A stretch of 64,000 nucleotides of DNA from Halichondria panicea (GCF_963675165.1 NC_087389.1:5876621-5940620), one strand, 5' to 3'; positions 23,960 to 36,221 are shown, counted from the stretch's first letter. Notes: generated by a model from the letters alone, not told the origin. Numbers and translations are program-made.

Positions 23960-25000
23960 TAAGCAAGTACGTACATGACATTGTAAGTACTTGTAATTGC
24001 TGTACAAGTACTTGTATAGTTTACTCATAATTTGAATCTCATATCTGCACAGCAGGTCAGGTTAAACAGCTAGCCACCACACCTATTTGCAAAGCACCAT
24101 AATGCATATAATTATGTATGACCTGCATAATTATAGCTTCAACAAAAATTATACAACTAGCTTCATAATTCCCAGCTCCTGAACCTCCATAAACATGCAG
24201 GACAAAGTTTATAGGCCTCTGAAGTGTTCTCTTCTAAGTATGAACTCCCCCCTGTGTTGCTACACCTAGCTTGAGGCATTATAATTAAGTTACTACCCAC
24301 AGGCACTTGACTCAAGAGGTTGGTATAGTAGGTTGGTACACAATCATTATTGTAAGGAATGAGCAATATAACTTGGTATAGCACGTACACTATATATGCA
24401 GACTACAACTTGATCTACTCAAGAAGTGAAAAAGCAGTACTGTAACATACATAGCTATAGCAATCAAGCAATAACTTGATAGGAAATTTAGGTGGTAGCA
24501 ATTCCACCATACACAAAACCAAGAGTTCATTAGGAAGAGTATGCAACTCCACTTAAAACTGTAGTATAGGCGTTTCTTCCAACCTACGTCACAACCACCT
24601 AATGAACCTCTTGGCAAAACTAACTTAGGAGCTAGACAATAATTATGTACCACTATAGCGTGTACAGTACTTGCATGTACTATTGATGTGCTTGCAGTCA
24701 GTGCTCTAACAAGGTCATCAGTTATCATCAAATCTTACTCTACAGCCCACCCTAATCCTATACGTGTACAGTGCTTTTCAAGTAGGCATGCACAGACATG
24801 TTCAACCCATCAACAAAAACTTGGAAAGACAATCACCCATTAAATGTGGATTCTGAAATAGCACCTTCTATATAAATCTTACAGGACATTCCCTATTATA
24901 ACTTATGCTAGTACCAGCACAGCACCCACTGAAATATCATTTATAGGCTCCCTGTACCGTATTGTTGTCATGGTGAGTATATGGCCATGATGATTGCTGG
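23960..25000. other. Interval without a recognised gene, conserved in half B
   Basis: Matches 58860-59880 base for base with scattered differences. No frame with splice context stands out. A possible minus-strand exon at about 25215-25170 (SDNQCTELKKKLALCKSL, donor GTGCTC) is conserved at 60110-60060 but is short and unassigned. Confidence 0.5.
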
Positions 25001-25269
25001 CCCCATTCAGATCGTTACTATACGTACATGTACGTGGTGACCCTCAAGCTGTAATGTCCAAGTACTTGCAAATCTGCAGAGGAACAAACAAAATCATGAA
25101 TAGGCCTAGTAGGTTTAGCAAGAAAAATTGAGCACAAGTATAGTGATGACACGAGAACAAAGAGCACCTGAGTGACTTGCAGAGAGCCAGCTTCTTCTTC
25201 AGTTCTGTGCATTGATTGTCTGATTGCAGATAGCAGGATGGAAACATACATTATTCTGTGTACAGCGGC

Positions 25270-26960
25270 ACACCCACAAAATGATTGTGAGCGTATTTCA
25301 ATATTATTATGAAAAGAAGTGGCAGTACTGAGGAATTGGTGTGCCCACGATGTTATATACAGCCTGGAGCTCCCGTGATCATAAGAAGCGCAAAATTAAA
25401 CTTAGCACGCAGTCTAAGTTGATTTATAGCTATTTTATGTCATGTGCATGCGTACGAAATTGTGTCGCTATGATAAAGCTTGTATTTCATTCCATACAGA
25501 CGAAGTTTACATGGAAAGATCCAATTGATACCAAGGATCATTCCTTTTGAACCGCCATGCAGTCTTCATAAAGCACTTGAAGGAAGTTCATAGTAAGTTT
25601 TGACTTTCATGGCAGATATTATAATGCCATTTCCATTACGCCGACTAATTGCATGGCTGCAAGCGTTGCACTGCTGGCGTATATGCGTAGACAACATTTT
25701 GAATTTCCCGCTTGCCATTTTTCTTTTTGCAAAGAGTCACGTGATGGTTGCTATAGCTAGATACAACGACAAATCCAGTTAATTTCAAGACATTGTATGT
25801 AAGCAAGCTTAGAGTGGTCAGGCCAACTTATGTCTAGGTATCAAGGCTAACTATTTTAATTACAAAATTTAAATTGACGATCATTACCAGGAAACCTGGC
25901 TACATGTATAGAATCTCGAACATAATATACAATTTTTGCCATTCCATCTTTTACTAATAATGTATTTTCTCCCAGGCATTTCTGGATGCTTGTAAGACTG
26001 GTAATGTGGGTGTGGTTCTGGAGCTCATAATTTCAACATAATCACGACCATTACCTATGATGTCAGTAACGACTGCATGCAGTTGGGATCCATGTAAAGC
26101 CGTATTTGCTAAGTTTGTTATGCTTGACAGTCCACTCCTTTAATTGTATGTGGTTAAGGACTGATCAACTTCCGAGCCTTTTTTTATCCGTGATCTTTTT
26201 ATCTATGATTCTTCAATTTACAGACGCCCTCGTACCCAGCCCCAACATAAAGTTTGTTGAAAATCAACTCCGAAACTTAGACTATGCAATTTGGCTACGA
26301 TCTACCAAATATCCCACGGACATAGAAGATCAAGGAGGTACGGACTTAGGCACGGCCGCGGGTTCGGGAGGGCAGGGACATAATTATAACAACAGTAGAG
26401 CGGCTTCTCGAAACTAACGTAAGTTTATTACAGACATGATCGATTATTCATCGCTATATAACATTTTTTTTACTCATGTTAACGATTATTTATCACAATA
26501 TTTTATTTTCTTGCAGAGGGAGCTACTACGAGTAATACGAGAGGTAGTAAGTTTGGTCCCGTGCATACCTCCACGGCTTTCCACCAACATAAACTCTTTA
26601 AGAGACTACTCGTATTATAGTGGATCGATGGCAACAAACACCCCGACAACGACTACTACCAATAAGCCACTAGCTATGTGCGATGCTATTACTACTGATA
26701 AATCTACGACACACACCATCAAGGATCGGCCCACTCCCCAAAGTACAAGGCAAGATTACCAGATTGAGCAGAAGAACTAAATCCAAACTCGTCAGGGAGC
26801 CCCATGCATACTACAACATTATAAAATTAAACATCAAACAACTAAAAATCAAAAAATCAAGCAACAAACACAAACATGAAAATTACGGGAGGGCAGGCAA
26901 TTACTATCAAAATCTTTTTTGGGGGGAATCTTTTTTTCCTTCTTTTTGCCTAGGCTTTTG
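25270..26960 (+). other. Conserved plus-strand block with several short exon-like frames, copy A
   Basis: Short frames conserved with 60190-62055: (i) a segment from an ATG near 25309 reading MKRSGSTEELVCPRCYIQPG, which in copy B ends at a GTAAGT donor but here reads ATAAG; (ii) its next exon from about 25500 (TKFTWKDPIDTKDHSF), which has a TGA here where B has CGA; (iii) 25609-25782, a 57-aa frame with hydrophobic stretches; (iv) 25976-26040 after CCCAG, AFLDACKTGNVGVVLELI, like the start of an ankyrin repeat; (v) 26222-26417 after TTTACAG, DALVPSPNIKFVENQLRNLD ending in a Gly/Ser/Asn-rich tail; (vi) from 26517 after TTGCAG. I cannot join these into one protein. It may be a gene family member or a repeat with coding remnants. 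Confidence 0.35.
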
Positions 26961-27004
26961 AGGGGACCTCAAAATAATAATAAAGTTCAAACCAGCTACA
27001 CCAG

Positions 27005-27400
27005 TTCAACGACAATGTTCAATCCACAATAGTCACAAGACATCTCAGGTTTCCAGGACATAAAGACCAGTTAACACATCTCAGAGATACAAGAGGACAA
27101 TAAGACCATCATGCAGCTAACAACGCTCATAAGAGGTTTCCAGGACAACAATACCGTTAACACATCTCAGAAGTTTCCAGGACAACAAAGACCGTTTAAT
27201 AACACATCTCAGAGGTTTCCAGGACAACAAGACCGTTAACACATCTCAGAGGTTTCCAGGACAATAAGACCGTTAACACATCTCAGAGGTTACCAGGACA
27301 ACAAAGACCGTTTAATAACACATCTCAGAGGTTATACCAGGACAACAATACGGTTACACATCTCAGAGGTAGTTTTCAGTACAAGCACTATTATCAAATC
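27005..27400. repeat. Minisatellite, about 40-bp unit
   Basis: Units of the type GGTTTCCAGGACAACAAGAC followed by CGTTAACACATCTCAGA repeat about eight times with small indels. The counterpart in half B (62130-62310) has fewer units, so the array changed in length since duplication. Confidence 0.9.
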
Positions 27401-27502
27401 ATTTTACTTTAATGGCAGACCACACTACTATAACTTAAAATAGTAAAAAATGGGTAGTGACCCCATAATACTATAATTAGAATATGCACATGGCAATTGA
27501 GA

Positions 27503-27985
27503 TGGTGAGATGCTGAGTCAGCTAGTAGATGTTGCCGTGCTCACGAGTTCAAGTTGTCTTCGTTTCAATCATCAGGGGAGGTGACCCAGTATTAGGTGTT
27601 GCCGTGCTCACGAGTTCAAGTTGTCTTCGTTTCAATCATCAGGGGAGGTGACCCAGTAGGTGTTGCCGTGCTCACGAGTTCAAGTTGTCTTCGCTTCAAT
27701 CATCAGGGGAGGTGACCCAGTATTAGGTGTTGCCGTGCTCACGAGTTCAAGTTGTCTTCGCTTCAATCATCAGGGGAGGTGACCCAGTATTAGGTGTTGC
27801 CGTGCTCACGAGTTCAAGTTGTCTTCGCTTCAATCATCAGGGGAGGTGACCCAGTATTAGGTGTTGCCGTGCTCACGAGTTCAAGTTGTCTTCGCTTCAA
27901 TCATCAGGGGAGGTGACCCAGTATTAGGTGTTGCCGTGCTCACGAGTTCAAGTTGTCTTCGCTTCAATCATCAGGGGAGGTGATT
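27503..27985. repeat. Minisatellite of 63-67-bp units with a tRNA-like first unit
   Basis: Seven copies of a unit containing GTTGCCGTGCTCACGAGTTC and TCTTCGCTTCAATCATCAGG, nearly identical. The first copy is preceded by TGAGTCAGCTAGTAGATG, which resembles a tRNA A box, and CGAGTTCAAGT resembles a weak B box, so the array may have grown from half a tRNA-derived SINE. The half-B array (62460-62870) has six copies and mostly an extra CTA. Confidence 0.9.
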
Positions 27986-28365
27986 TAAAATTATGTTTAT
28001 CCAGCGAAATGATCGACATATCCATATTGTGGTGGTGTCAAAGATTTGAGACTATTAGTGACGATCGAGACATCAGGAGATAGCGAAAATTAAGCCCCTC
28101 GAAATTTTTCCCTATACGGTAGGCTTCTGCTTTACATCAAAGAGCGATCGAGGTCCGGTGGTAAGTTGTGTGTACTTTCACTAGCATCAAGTTCATAAAA
28201 TGTCCCAGTATAGCGTTGAGAAGTATTAGTGGCCATAGGTGGGAGGGGTCAGGGCTGCAATTGAGATTTATCCCACATGCACTGAATGATATAGCGGAGG
28301 TCTTACATCTGGAGGAGGCTTTTGCAACATCGTAAGGAGAGGGAAATTACATAATTATAGTCATA

Positions 28366-28785
28366 TCAGTTGAAAGTTGAAATTTGAGATGAATCCGGTA
28401 GTTTCTGGCCTGACATCAGTTGAGCGATAGCATCGAAGAATGTCACCCAAGGAGAGTATGAGAGATGGAATGATATCACAAATGTGGAGCATAACATAAT
28501 TATGACGAGGGGGGTGAAAGTAATCATGACTGTACAACGAATGCTGTAGTTTGCCTTAGTTAACATGAGAGATAGAAATAGCTCTAGGTTTTGCATGCTA
28601 ATTATAAGGATGATCAAAAATAATGTGGAAGACAATGTGACATCAGGGATAAAGTCATGACAACACAAAGTGTTAGAGACAAAAATTAACAACGAGCTTG
28701 AAATGATATGGTCTATCACCGAATTACAAACTGATAATGTGGGTGAGTTAACGACAGTTAATGCATGTAATGATGTGTAGACCAC
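28366..28785 (-). other. Open frame of 139 codons with hydrophobic segments, low support
   Basis: Open minus-strand frame with three or four hydrophobic stretches (for example LIFVSNTLCC, LFLIILIIS, FTPLVIIMLC), starting at a GTG rather than ATG. The half-B copy (63290-63740) has indels that break the frame. This argues against a conserved protein, although one functional copy is possible. Confidence 0.2.
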
Positions 28786-29069
28786 ATTGGAATTAGTATC
28801 AAAATAATAATAATAATAATAATAACAATATTATAGCACATGGCCTGCCTTATTTTTAGGGAGAAATTGAAGATTCCATTTTATATCTCTCCACGATCCC
28901 GAGAAACAACCAGTCCAAGAGACAGCTAAATTTAAGCAACCAGTCTAAGCTCGGCAATAAAAAGCACCTATCGTATAACAGAGTACGTTACATCTATTCC
29001 AGTCAGTGTAATCAACTTCCCGTCAAACGATATTCCGCAATAAAAAGTACCCATAACCTAATACTTACA

Positions 29070-29550
29070 AGCACAATCCATACGTAGGAATAGAGAGATC
29101 CACCAAAGAAACTGCACAACCTATGTATTCCATCGAAATAATTTATAATTAAACTTAAAATTGGTCCCCTTCTAATTATGAATATTAATATTTAGCCTGC
29201 CCTGAAATCAAACAACTTACAAACATCAATTGTCCCTCCCACAAGCACTGCTGTATATGTCCTTTGCGCGTATTCTTAGCGTGATATTCTTAGCGTGTAT
29301 TATTCCGATATTTTTTTAAGTACAATCCGTACGTAGCAATGGAGATCCACCAAAGAAACTGAACAACCTATGTATTCCCTATACAATCGAAATAAACTTA
29401 AAATTGGTCCACTCCTAATTATGAACATTAACAAAAGCTTGCCCTCAAATCAAACAACTCACGAACATCAATTGTCCCTCCCATAAGCACTGCTGTATAA
29501 TTATGTCCTTTGCGCGTATTCTTAGCGTGTACTATATTATTATAATATAA
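29070..29550. repeat. Tandem duplication of about 240 bp
   Basis: Bases 29070-29305 and 29315-29545 repeat each other (both run from ACAATCC-TACGTAG through CATCAATTGTCCCTCCCA to TTTGCGCGTATTCTTAGCGT). No gene seen. Confidence 0.85.
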
Positions 29551-29553
29551 CAC

Positions 29554-29783
29554 CCTGACAGCGATGTTTCCCCGGGGTGTTGAGACAGTAGGTACCCCAG
29601 ATGGAGTCATCTTCTCTACACTCATCAATATCTGGTGGGCCAGGGTGAGTCACACTGTGTACTAGTACAAGCCAGTCTCCTCACCTGTACAAGATCCCTC
29701 CACCTCCTCATATCACAGGGCACACTCCTTACAGCTGTCAGCCCCCAGACCACCACACTCTGTCAGGCATGCCCTATCACACA
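29554..29783 (-). pseudogene. CRELD-like furin/EGF exons (broken)
   Basis: Exon 29783-29685 reads CDRACLTECGGLGADSCKEC then AL-stop-YEEVEGSCT, and joins in phase to exon 29631-29554, DIDECREDDSIWGTYCLNTP followed by GKHRCQG, a calcium-binding EGF module. The cysteine spacing matches the C-terminal half of CRELD. The TGA replaces the Gly expected in CxxCxxGY. The fragment lies upstream of CRELD copy A on the same strand, so it belongs to another, 5'-lying copy of a tandem CRELD family. Confidence 0.65.
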
Positions 29784-30312
29784 CTGCATGGATGCATGTG
29801 CGTGGGTGTGCGTGGGTGTGTGTGTGGGGAGATGGTGAAAGTACATGTCACTGTGGGTCACATGTAAATTATGACATTATTATGTTGAAGAGCTTACGGT
29901 TGAGTCATGTGACCACCACCTTAGGGTCCCGCCCACACCACAAGATCTGGTGCATGAGTGAGAGTTTGAAATAAAAGTATCGCCATGGCACAAAAAGTTA
30001 AGGGTTAGCTAATTTAAGGGGCTCTCCCTGCAAGTGCAGAAAATTACCGTTCGATTAGTTAATGCTTAACTACATTTTCTGGTGAGCATATACAGTCAGT
30101 GGAGATAGTCCGACCATAGGGAGAATACACGGATGACTGCAAACATGTTATTAGCGGAAATTCTAAGACTTTAACTATGGAAAGTGAACTGTTTATTGAA
30201 GTGTGTCTGCTAATTTCATGTGCTTCTATTGAGTTGGGACTTCCCCTGATTATAATGCCTGATTATAAGAGGTGTCTTTATTTCAAGGGTGGTCAGTGTA
30301 GCCACACCCCCT

Positions 30313-30600
30313 CACCTGTAATGGCGTGCTGTATCTTCCTCTTCCTCTCTAGGATGCTCCTCTCCTGGTCCTCCACTGACTTGTGATAGAGCTACTCACC
30401 ACACAGCCTCGACCTCATCTGACAACACACCTGAACGTCGAACAGGGGACAATGGCAATTTGATTATGTTGGATTAAATAAATGCTGTACTAGTGCTGCT
30501 CATAGACCACACTTACAGGGTAGACTCTCTTTAAGCCTGCAATCAATATCCTAGCTGTCTCCAGCTCTTCATCCTTCATTGATTCTTGCTTCTTTTGTTT
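30313..30600 (-). pseudogene. Coiled-coil exon relics, unidentified gene
   Basis: Exon 30600-30517 (84 bp, acceptor GATCAG, donor GTAAGT) reads KQKKQESMKDEELETARILI and ends LKRVYP. A second segment (about 30415-30313, donor GTGAGG) reads LYHKSVEDQERSILERKRKI with an in-frame TAG just before it. Charged and probably helical; family unknown. The stop suggests a relic, but a splice site between the TAG and the rest would rescue it. Confidence 0.35.
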
Positions 30601-30641
30601 CTGATCCACGTGGCATATCGCATGATGCTAGCCAGCAAAAG

Positions 30642-30706
30642 TAGTGGGAGGGGAGGGGCTGGTGTTTTATTCTTCATTTCCAAACACCAGCCCCTCCCCT
30701 CCCACT
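30642..30706. repeat. GC-rich hairpin
   Basis: AGTGGGAGGGGAGGGGCTGG and its reverse complement, about 25 bp per arm, around a 15-bp loop. It may form a strong stem or a G-rich structure. Immediately followed by a second weaker inverted pair around AGATCTATTT. Confidence 0.8.
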
Positions 30707-30789
30707 AGAAAAGGCCTGTATAGATCTATTTCTCTGGATCTATTTAGGCCTTTCTGTGATCTACAATTGTTAATTGTCTCTCAAAAATG

Positions 30790-31280
30790 ATAGCTGCAAG
30801 AGAATGCAGTCTGCCGCCTTTATGCAGCTTTATGCAACTTATACTGCCTTTATGCAGCCTGTGCATACGCAGCCACTGCCTTTATGCAGCCGGGTGGACT
30901 GGCCATCCGCTTTGTTTTTACTTACGTATAATTATACGATCTCTTTTTTATTTCAAAAAAGGCGCCAGACATGAATAGAAGCAACATAAATTTATTGTAA
31001 GCAACATGATACTGCCTTGATGCAGTCTGTTGTGCCTTATATATGCAACCTGCTGCCTTGATTGCAGCCTGCTGCCTTATATGCAATTAACCTTCTGCCT
31101 TGATGCAGCCTGTTGCCTTGATGCAACCAAATTTATTGTAAGCAACATGATACTGCCTTGATGCAGTCTGTTGTGCCTTATATGCAACCTGCTGCCTTAT
31201 ATGCAATTAACCTTCTGCCTTGATGCAGCCTGTTGCCTTGATGCAACCTATACTGCCTTGATGCAGTCTGTTGCCTTTAT
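30790..31280. repeat. CTGCCTTGATGCAG minisatellite with higher-order repeat
   Basis: About twenty copies of a 14-20-bp unit of the type CTGCCTT(G/T)ATGCAGCCTG, itself a near palindrome. A longer unit beginning AAATTTATTGTAAGCAACAT is repeated at 30990 and 31130. Confidence 0.9.
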
Positions 31281-32640
31281 AATTAACTAGATAACTTATA
31301 AGACAACAGAAAATGTATTACACTTTAGTATAGCTGACTGTTAGTGATACACCATTATATCCATAGATACTGTAATTTATAGTATCTATGATTATATCTA
31401 TGGCAAAACTTCATTAATCCAAGTTTCCGGTAATCGCTATAATATACATGCATGTATATAGTTACACATAATGTTATTACAATAGTCACGCTTAGAAACA
31501 AATTTATGCAATGAATAAAGTAGCTATTATATGGAGCTAATAATCTGAGACCTGTAACAACACATTATTATAATAATTATTATTACCATACATGCACTTA
31601 AACTAGTTGAAGAAACTGTGTCACAGAGTTCAAAGCGTTCGTATCGAATTTTAGTGAGTTCCATTCTCTAATAAATATTATTCTTGGGAAACAAGAGTAA
31701 TCATTATAGTATATACCGTATATAGCGGGTATATTTCGATGGTATATATTTTCGCGGATGTGGCTTTAGAAAGGTTTTCGCGGATTTAATTTTCGTTGAA
31801 TAGCGCCTTTTTTGCAGCATGCATGATGAAATATTAAATTCGCGGTTATAAATGTTCGCGGTTCATGCCTAATCCGCGAAAACCACGAACATTTATACCG
31901 TCGAAATATACTGTGTTAGCATATCTGCATGTGATGATACTGGGCTCTCTGTATAATTATATAAAACCATGCAGTTTGTCTTTTTGCACTTTCCCTTATG
32001 TGCAGTGACCAATTCAAGATAGGTCTGCCGAAAAAATTATACCAAGGTATACTAACCAGTAGCTATTTGGTTGTTATTATCGTCGAGTGGAATAGCTGAT
32101 TCGAAAAACCATGCGCTTAACAGCATTTATAATTACCATTTTTTCAATCGCATAAAGATAATAATACAGTAGATCTATTATAGCACACAATTTTGGAGGA
32201 AATGTTTTTAACAACAATCATGGTCATGCAATCATTACCCAACCGAACTTTTAACAGTGAATGTGTTCGGCATGCACACTTTGATGCCTGGCATGGCATG
32301 CAGCAATGCAAAAATGCTCATTTATGATAATTATAATAATACAAAAAAAACCTATTGCTAATAATTATATAATTATGCTAGCTATATATAATTATAGTAG
32401 CTTTATTTTTTTTAAATTGACATCTCTACCGAGGCATCAGCAACCGTGGTGCTTTCATTATAAGTGATATATCCTACAACAATTCAATATTAAACAAACA
32501 TCTCTTTGGGAATAGCTATATTATGTCTCTTTAGTAATCATTTTTCAGATAGTTTCGTCAGTGCTGAAAAAGTTGTTAAAAAGTTGCTGAAGAGACGTGT
32601 GAAGAAAACGAGATCGCCTGATTGATACACTGCGCTTGAT
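31281..32640. other. AT-rich intergenic DNA with MITE remnants
   Basis: No gene seen. Contains the TA-flanked element at 31716-31912 and, at 32190-32470, a stretch related to the half-B insertion at 42333-42886 (shared AACAACAATCATGGTC and ACCGAGGCATCA). Confidence 0.6.
31716..31912. mobile_element. MITE, CCGTATATAGCGGG family
   Basis: Starts CCGTATATAGCGGGTATATT after TA. Its body matches, in inverse orientation, the element at 32829-33037 (TTCGCGGATT, AAATTCGCGGTTATAAATG). The right end is degenerate, so this copy is older. Confidence 0.75.
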
Positions 32641-32646
32641 TTGATC

Positions 32647-33310
32647 ATGATGTTTATCAAGATCAACACCATCTACTCGGCTATTGTTGGGATGACACAA
32701 TCCACTGATTTCTGCAGCAGCACTGAAGTTGCTGCAAGCTCAGTTTTCCTGTCCATCTGTGTTCTACTGGGAATTGCTAGCGAGTTAATCGATGCTTTGG
32801 ATACGAATTTAAAGAGCAGCAAAGAATACCGTATATATTATATATAGAGAGTATAATAATGTTCGTGGTTTTCGCGGATTAAGCATGAACCGCGAACATT
32901 TATAACCGCGAATTTAATATTTCATGCATGCATGCTGCAAAAAAGGCGCTATTCCACAAAAATTAAATCTGCGAAAACTTTTCTAAAGGCACATCCGCGA
33001 AAATTTATACCCTCGAAATATACCCGCTAATATACGGTATATCAATAAGTCATTCAATCAATTGGTAACTATCGGCATGATTCTTATTGTCACTATTTGC
33101 CTTCCCTTTTATTTACTGGCCGATAATTTCCAGCCTCTCGATTGTGCGTTCAGTTATGACACTATTGTTGCTAATGCGACCATCAGCACAACCACATGCA
33201 ACCGGACGGCCAACAGTGGAGTTAGACTGGGGTTTACCCTAACCGCACTTATTATCGTCCTCATCTTCTCCGGTGTTTATTTCTATCATGTTCGATTAGC
33301 TGAAAAATAA
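32647..33310 (+). pseudogene. Small three-pass membrane protein gene split by a MITE
   Basis: The first part (ATG at 32647 to GAATA at 32828) encodes a segment with a hydrophobic helix (SSVFLSICVLLGIASELI). The second part (33040-33310, TAA) encodes two more (LVTIGMILIVTICLPFYLLA and FTLTALIIVLIFSGVYFYHV) with two N-glycosylation sequons (NAT, NRT) in the loop between them. If the element at 32829-33037 and one TA are ignored, the codons join exactly in frame, giving about 150 aa. No splice signals fit the element as an intron. The family is not recognised. As it stands the frame ends inside the element. Confidence 0.65.
32829..33037. mobile_element. MITE, 209 bp, TA target duplication
   Basis: Begins CCGTATAT and ends ATATACGG, flanked by TA on both sides (32827-32828 and 33038-33039), as in Tc1/mariner-type insertions. 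The body carries repeated CGCGGATT / CGCGAA motifs. It interrupts the membrane-protein frame. Confidence 0.85.
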
Positions 33311-34546
33311 ATCGAAAAAAGCTGAAGAGTAATTACTGGAAAAGAAACAGTGGTGTAGAATTTTAAATTTTTCATTATAATTATCAAGTTGTATTGTCAT
33401 AATTATATCCTTTTTCTCAGAATTAACTATAATCAGGAGTAGCTATACATAAAGCTAATTAAACTTAATGATTCAAAGTTCCTAATATGTAGGTATGCAG
33501 TGAAAGTGATATAAGGTCTGAAGTGGTGTGGTCCATATTGTGCCCCACATTATCACTCCTAAAAGGGGTGGGGCTGGTCTTGCAGGTACAGTAGACTTTC
33601 GCTATTCCGGCTCTCTGGAGTAAGGCCACCTCGATATACCGGCCATTTGGCTTGGCAAGGAATGCTAGCTATATGTTTACTGCAAACAACTCACCCTGAA
33701 CTACGGCCACTCGCTATTCCGTTTACCGGCCAGTGCTGGCTGTCAGGTTTTCAACGTAATTTTATACGAATATTTCGGCCGGATATGACGTTTTGGGTGT
33801 GGTTTAGCAAATAAAATTGAGAACAGAATGATTCCTTATCCCTCGAGACAAGAACTGCAAAAGTAGTATTAGATTCGAGGTAAGGTCGTTAAGCCGCGGC
33901 TATTTCCTGAGCTGCAGCCACCTCGCTATTCCGGCCAAGCTGCGCTGCATGAGTGACCGAGAGTCTACTGTACACTGTTATAGGAATGCTATGAACTTTA
34001 CTTCCAACTTTAGGTATTGAAGAGTCTCACACTAGGCCCTCATAACATTATTTTTACCATTATTCTATTAATTCTCAGATCGAAAAATGTGCTTATTATT
34101 AAAAATCCAAAAATTAATGCGACATAATAATTATAACATAAACACAGCACACATGCAAAGCTAACTGACACATGTACACGACATTATTAATATAATCATG
34201 ATTCTCATAATATTGGTGATAATCCTTCAAGCCATGAAAAAATTGTTATGCAAAACTTAATGTAATGATCTTTACCAAAAATGGACATTGACGCTATTAA
34301 TTTATCTACACCTATAATGCTAAAAATTATTCCGAGCATAATTTATCAGGGCCTACATTACACACTGTGCATATGGCAAATGACACTATCATTAGTAACA
34401 TACAAATCTTGAGTATAAGCAATAAAAATAATGAACAGTTTGTGCTATGCTAATAATAATTTTTTTTTTCTGATGTGTTCCGAGCTTTCACCTTTGACCC
34501 TCAGCGAGTCCCCATCCAACTTGCCATGGTGACTATGGGACGGACT
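33311..34546. other. Intergenic DNA with one MITE
   Basis: No gene seen apart from the element at 33589-33970. The rest is AT-rich. Confidence 0.6.
33589..33970. mobile_element. Mariner/pogo-like MITE, 382 bp
   Basis: Begins CAGTAGACTTTCGCTATTCC and ends with the complement of CAGTAGACTCTCGGTCACTC, flanked by TA. Inside are repeated CGCTATTCCGGC and ACCTCG motifs. No transposase frame. Ends of the type CAGTAGACTCTCG are known from pogo/Tigger-like elements. Confidence 0.8.
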
Positions 34547-35229
34547 TTAACCTGGGCTTGATACTGATTTGATCTCTGTTGGGTTGTCATAGCGACTGTA
34601 GTCTGGAAACTCGGTAATAGTTTTAGAGAACTTGACTTTCGGAGCCGATCTCCTAGCGTCTCTACAGTGTGTGGGCGTGTGTGGGTGGGGGGTAATTTAT
34701 AAAGAACAGAAATAATGCTGCAACTAAAGTGACTGCTATAGTGTACATACACGATTGGTAATACACAGTGACACTAGCAAGTGTATGCAATGGCCGAGTG
34801 GTCTCCCAGTAAAGTGTAGGATAACTCACTCTGTGTGTCTCTGGCTCCTGGAGGACCTCTCACTCTTGCTATCAGCCTGGGCACAGAAATCAAACAATGT
34901 AGGTAGCTACTAAAGTCTATACTGTTGGCTACATTGAAACCTGTCTATACCCTACAAGTAGCGTCTATAATACAGCCAGGTTAATGGACCTCCAAACCTC
35001 TGCCCGGTGCATGGCCACTACCAAACAGGTATGATACAGTGCGTACGTAACTCTACTGTATTGCACACAAGCTACACACATGTACAGTGTCTCTCACCTC
35101 ATGTGACTTGCTGTAGAGGCGCTGTATGATAGGAGTGAGGGGGGAGAAGGTTCAGGTCATACCACCACCACATTTACGAGCCTCTCCATTAGCATTCATA
35201 CGCTGAGCTACTGACGTCTTATATGCTTC
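34547..35229 (-). pseudogene. C-terminal exons of an unidentified gene (copy A, broken)
   Basis: Exons 35229-35098, 34876-34830 and 34661-34547 (stop TAA) join in phase. The last two read ADSKSERSSRSQRHTEDARR then SAPKVKFSKTITEFPDYSRY and end SSPG. KVKF fits the RVxF docking motif for protein phosphatase 1. The first exon is homologous to 53123-52994 in half B (SVAQRMNANGEARKRGGG, FSPLTPIIQHLYSKSHE) but here has a 2-bp insertion and a TGA (35154-35152) for the Arg codon. The family is unknown to me. Confidence 0.45.
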
Positions 35230-35340
35230 CTGTGTGTGGTGGGAGGGTGTGTGTGTGTGGGAGGGTGTGTGTGTGTGTGGATGGGGGGGTATGCGTGTGA
35301 GTGTGTGGTGGGGGGGGGTGCAGTCATAGTGTGTGTATAG
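35230..35340. repeat. GT minisatellite next to eIF4E3 copy B
   Basis: Same composite GT / G-tract / GTGCAGTCATAG repeat as at 1990-2405, shorter here. Confidence 0.9.
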
Positions 35341-36221
35341 GTACCTAGTTATAATTCAAGCACAGACATGTTGCAGAAGTTGAACATCTTTCAGCAGCCA
35401 TAACTTTAGTACTGTGACCCCAATTTGATGATTTTCTGAAAGCTTAGAAAGAGACCTTTCAAATGATGTATTTCAATCCAATATTTAGATGTTGCCATAA
35501 TTCGACTTTGAACCATGGGCTATTATTACATGCAGGGTTTCATATAGTGGGGGGGGGGGCGGGAAGCTTCCCCCCCAAAAGAAAGGGGAGAGTTTGAGTA
35601 CTAGACCCAACACACGTCTTTTGCTAGAGGATGATTGTCTGTCTTACCACAAATCTATTCATTGCTTTTGGTACATGTGGTTTCTAGTGTTGTATACGGT
35701 GCACAATTACAACCAGCATACCAAGTTACATGGAGTTGCTAATAGGCACCAACAACAAGGGTGTGGTAACCAGAAGTTGGCGTGGCCTCCAAACTTTCAC
35801 GCTGGCGTGCGCGGTTTTCCCCCCCAAACTTAAAATCCTAGATGAAACTCTGACATGGTATCGTGCTAAATCTGACATCTCCCAAATATCTGGTACTATT
35901 TGAAAGGTTTTTTTCTAAGCTTTCAGAAAATTATAAAATTGGATCCACGGAATTCAAGTTATGGCAACTGAACGAGTCCACTAACCAATTGATTAAACGG
36001 GGGACATGTACATGTAGTACATACCTGCACATTAATTTATACTATTCACTCACTCTAACACTTCTTGGGGGGTGGCTGTTCGATAGTCAATGGTATTATG
36101 GTCCTCCCCTTTATCTGCCACCTCATGACCTCTGTCCTTTGACCCTTATGACCTCTTCTTAGCAGCAGGATCCGGGGGTACAGGGGAACGATTGGAGGAT
36201 CGTTTAGGGTTAGTGGGTGGT

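Noticed and set aside
24390-24731. Minus-strand frame of 113 codons
   Set aside because: The corresponding frame is interrupted in the half-B copy and there is no recognisable domain.
27503-27985. Possible CRISPR array
   Set aside because: Head-to-tail units without unique spacers, in clearly eukaryotic DNA; it is a minisatellite.
35594-35833. Plus-strand frame in the insertion between eIF4E3 copy B and the GT repeat
   Set aside because: Embedded in an insertion bounded by G tracts, absent from copies A and C, and without motifs.
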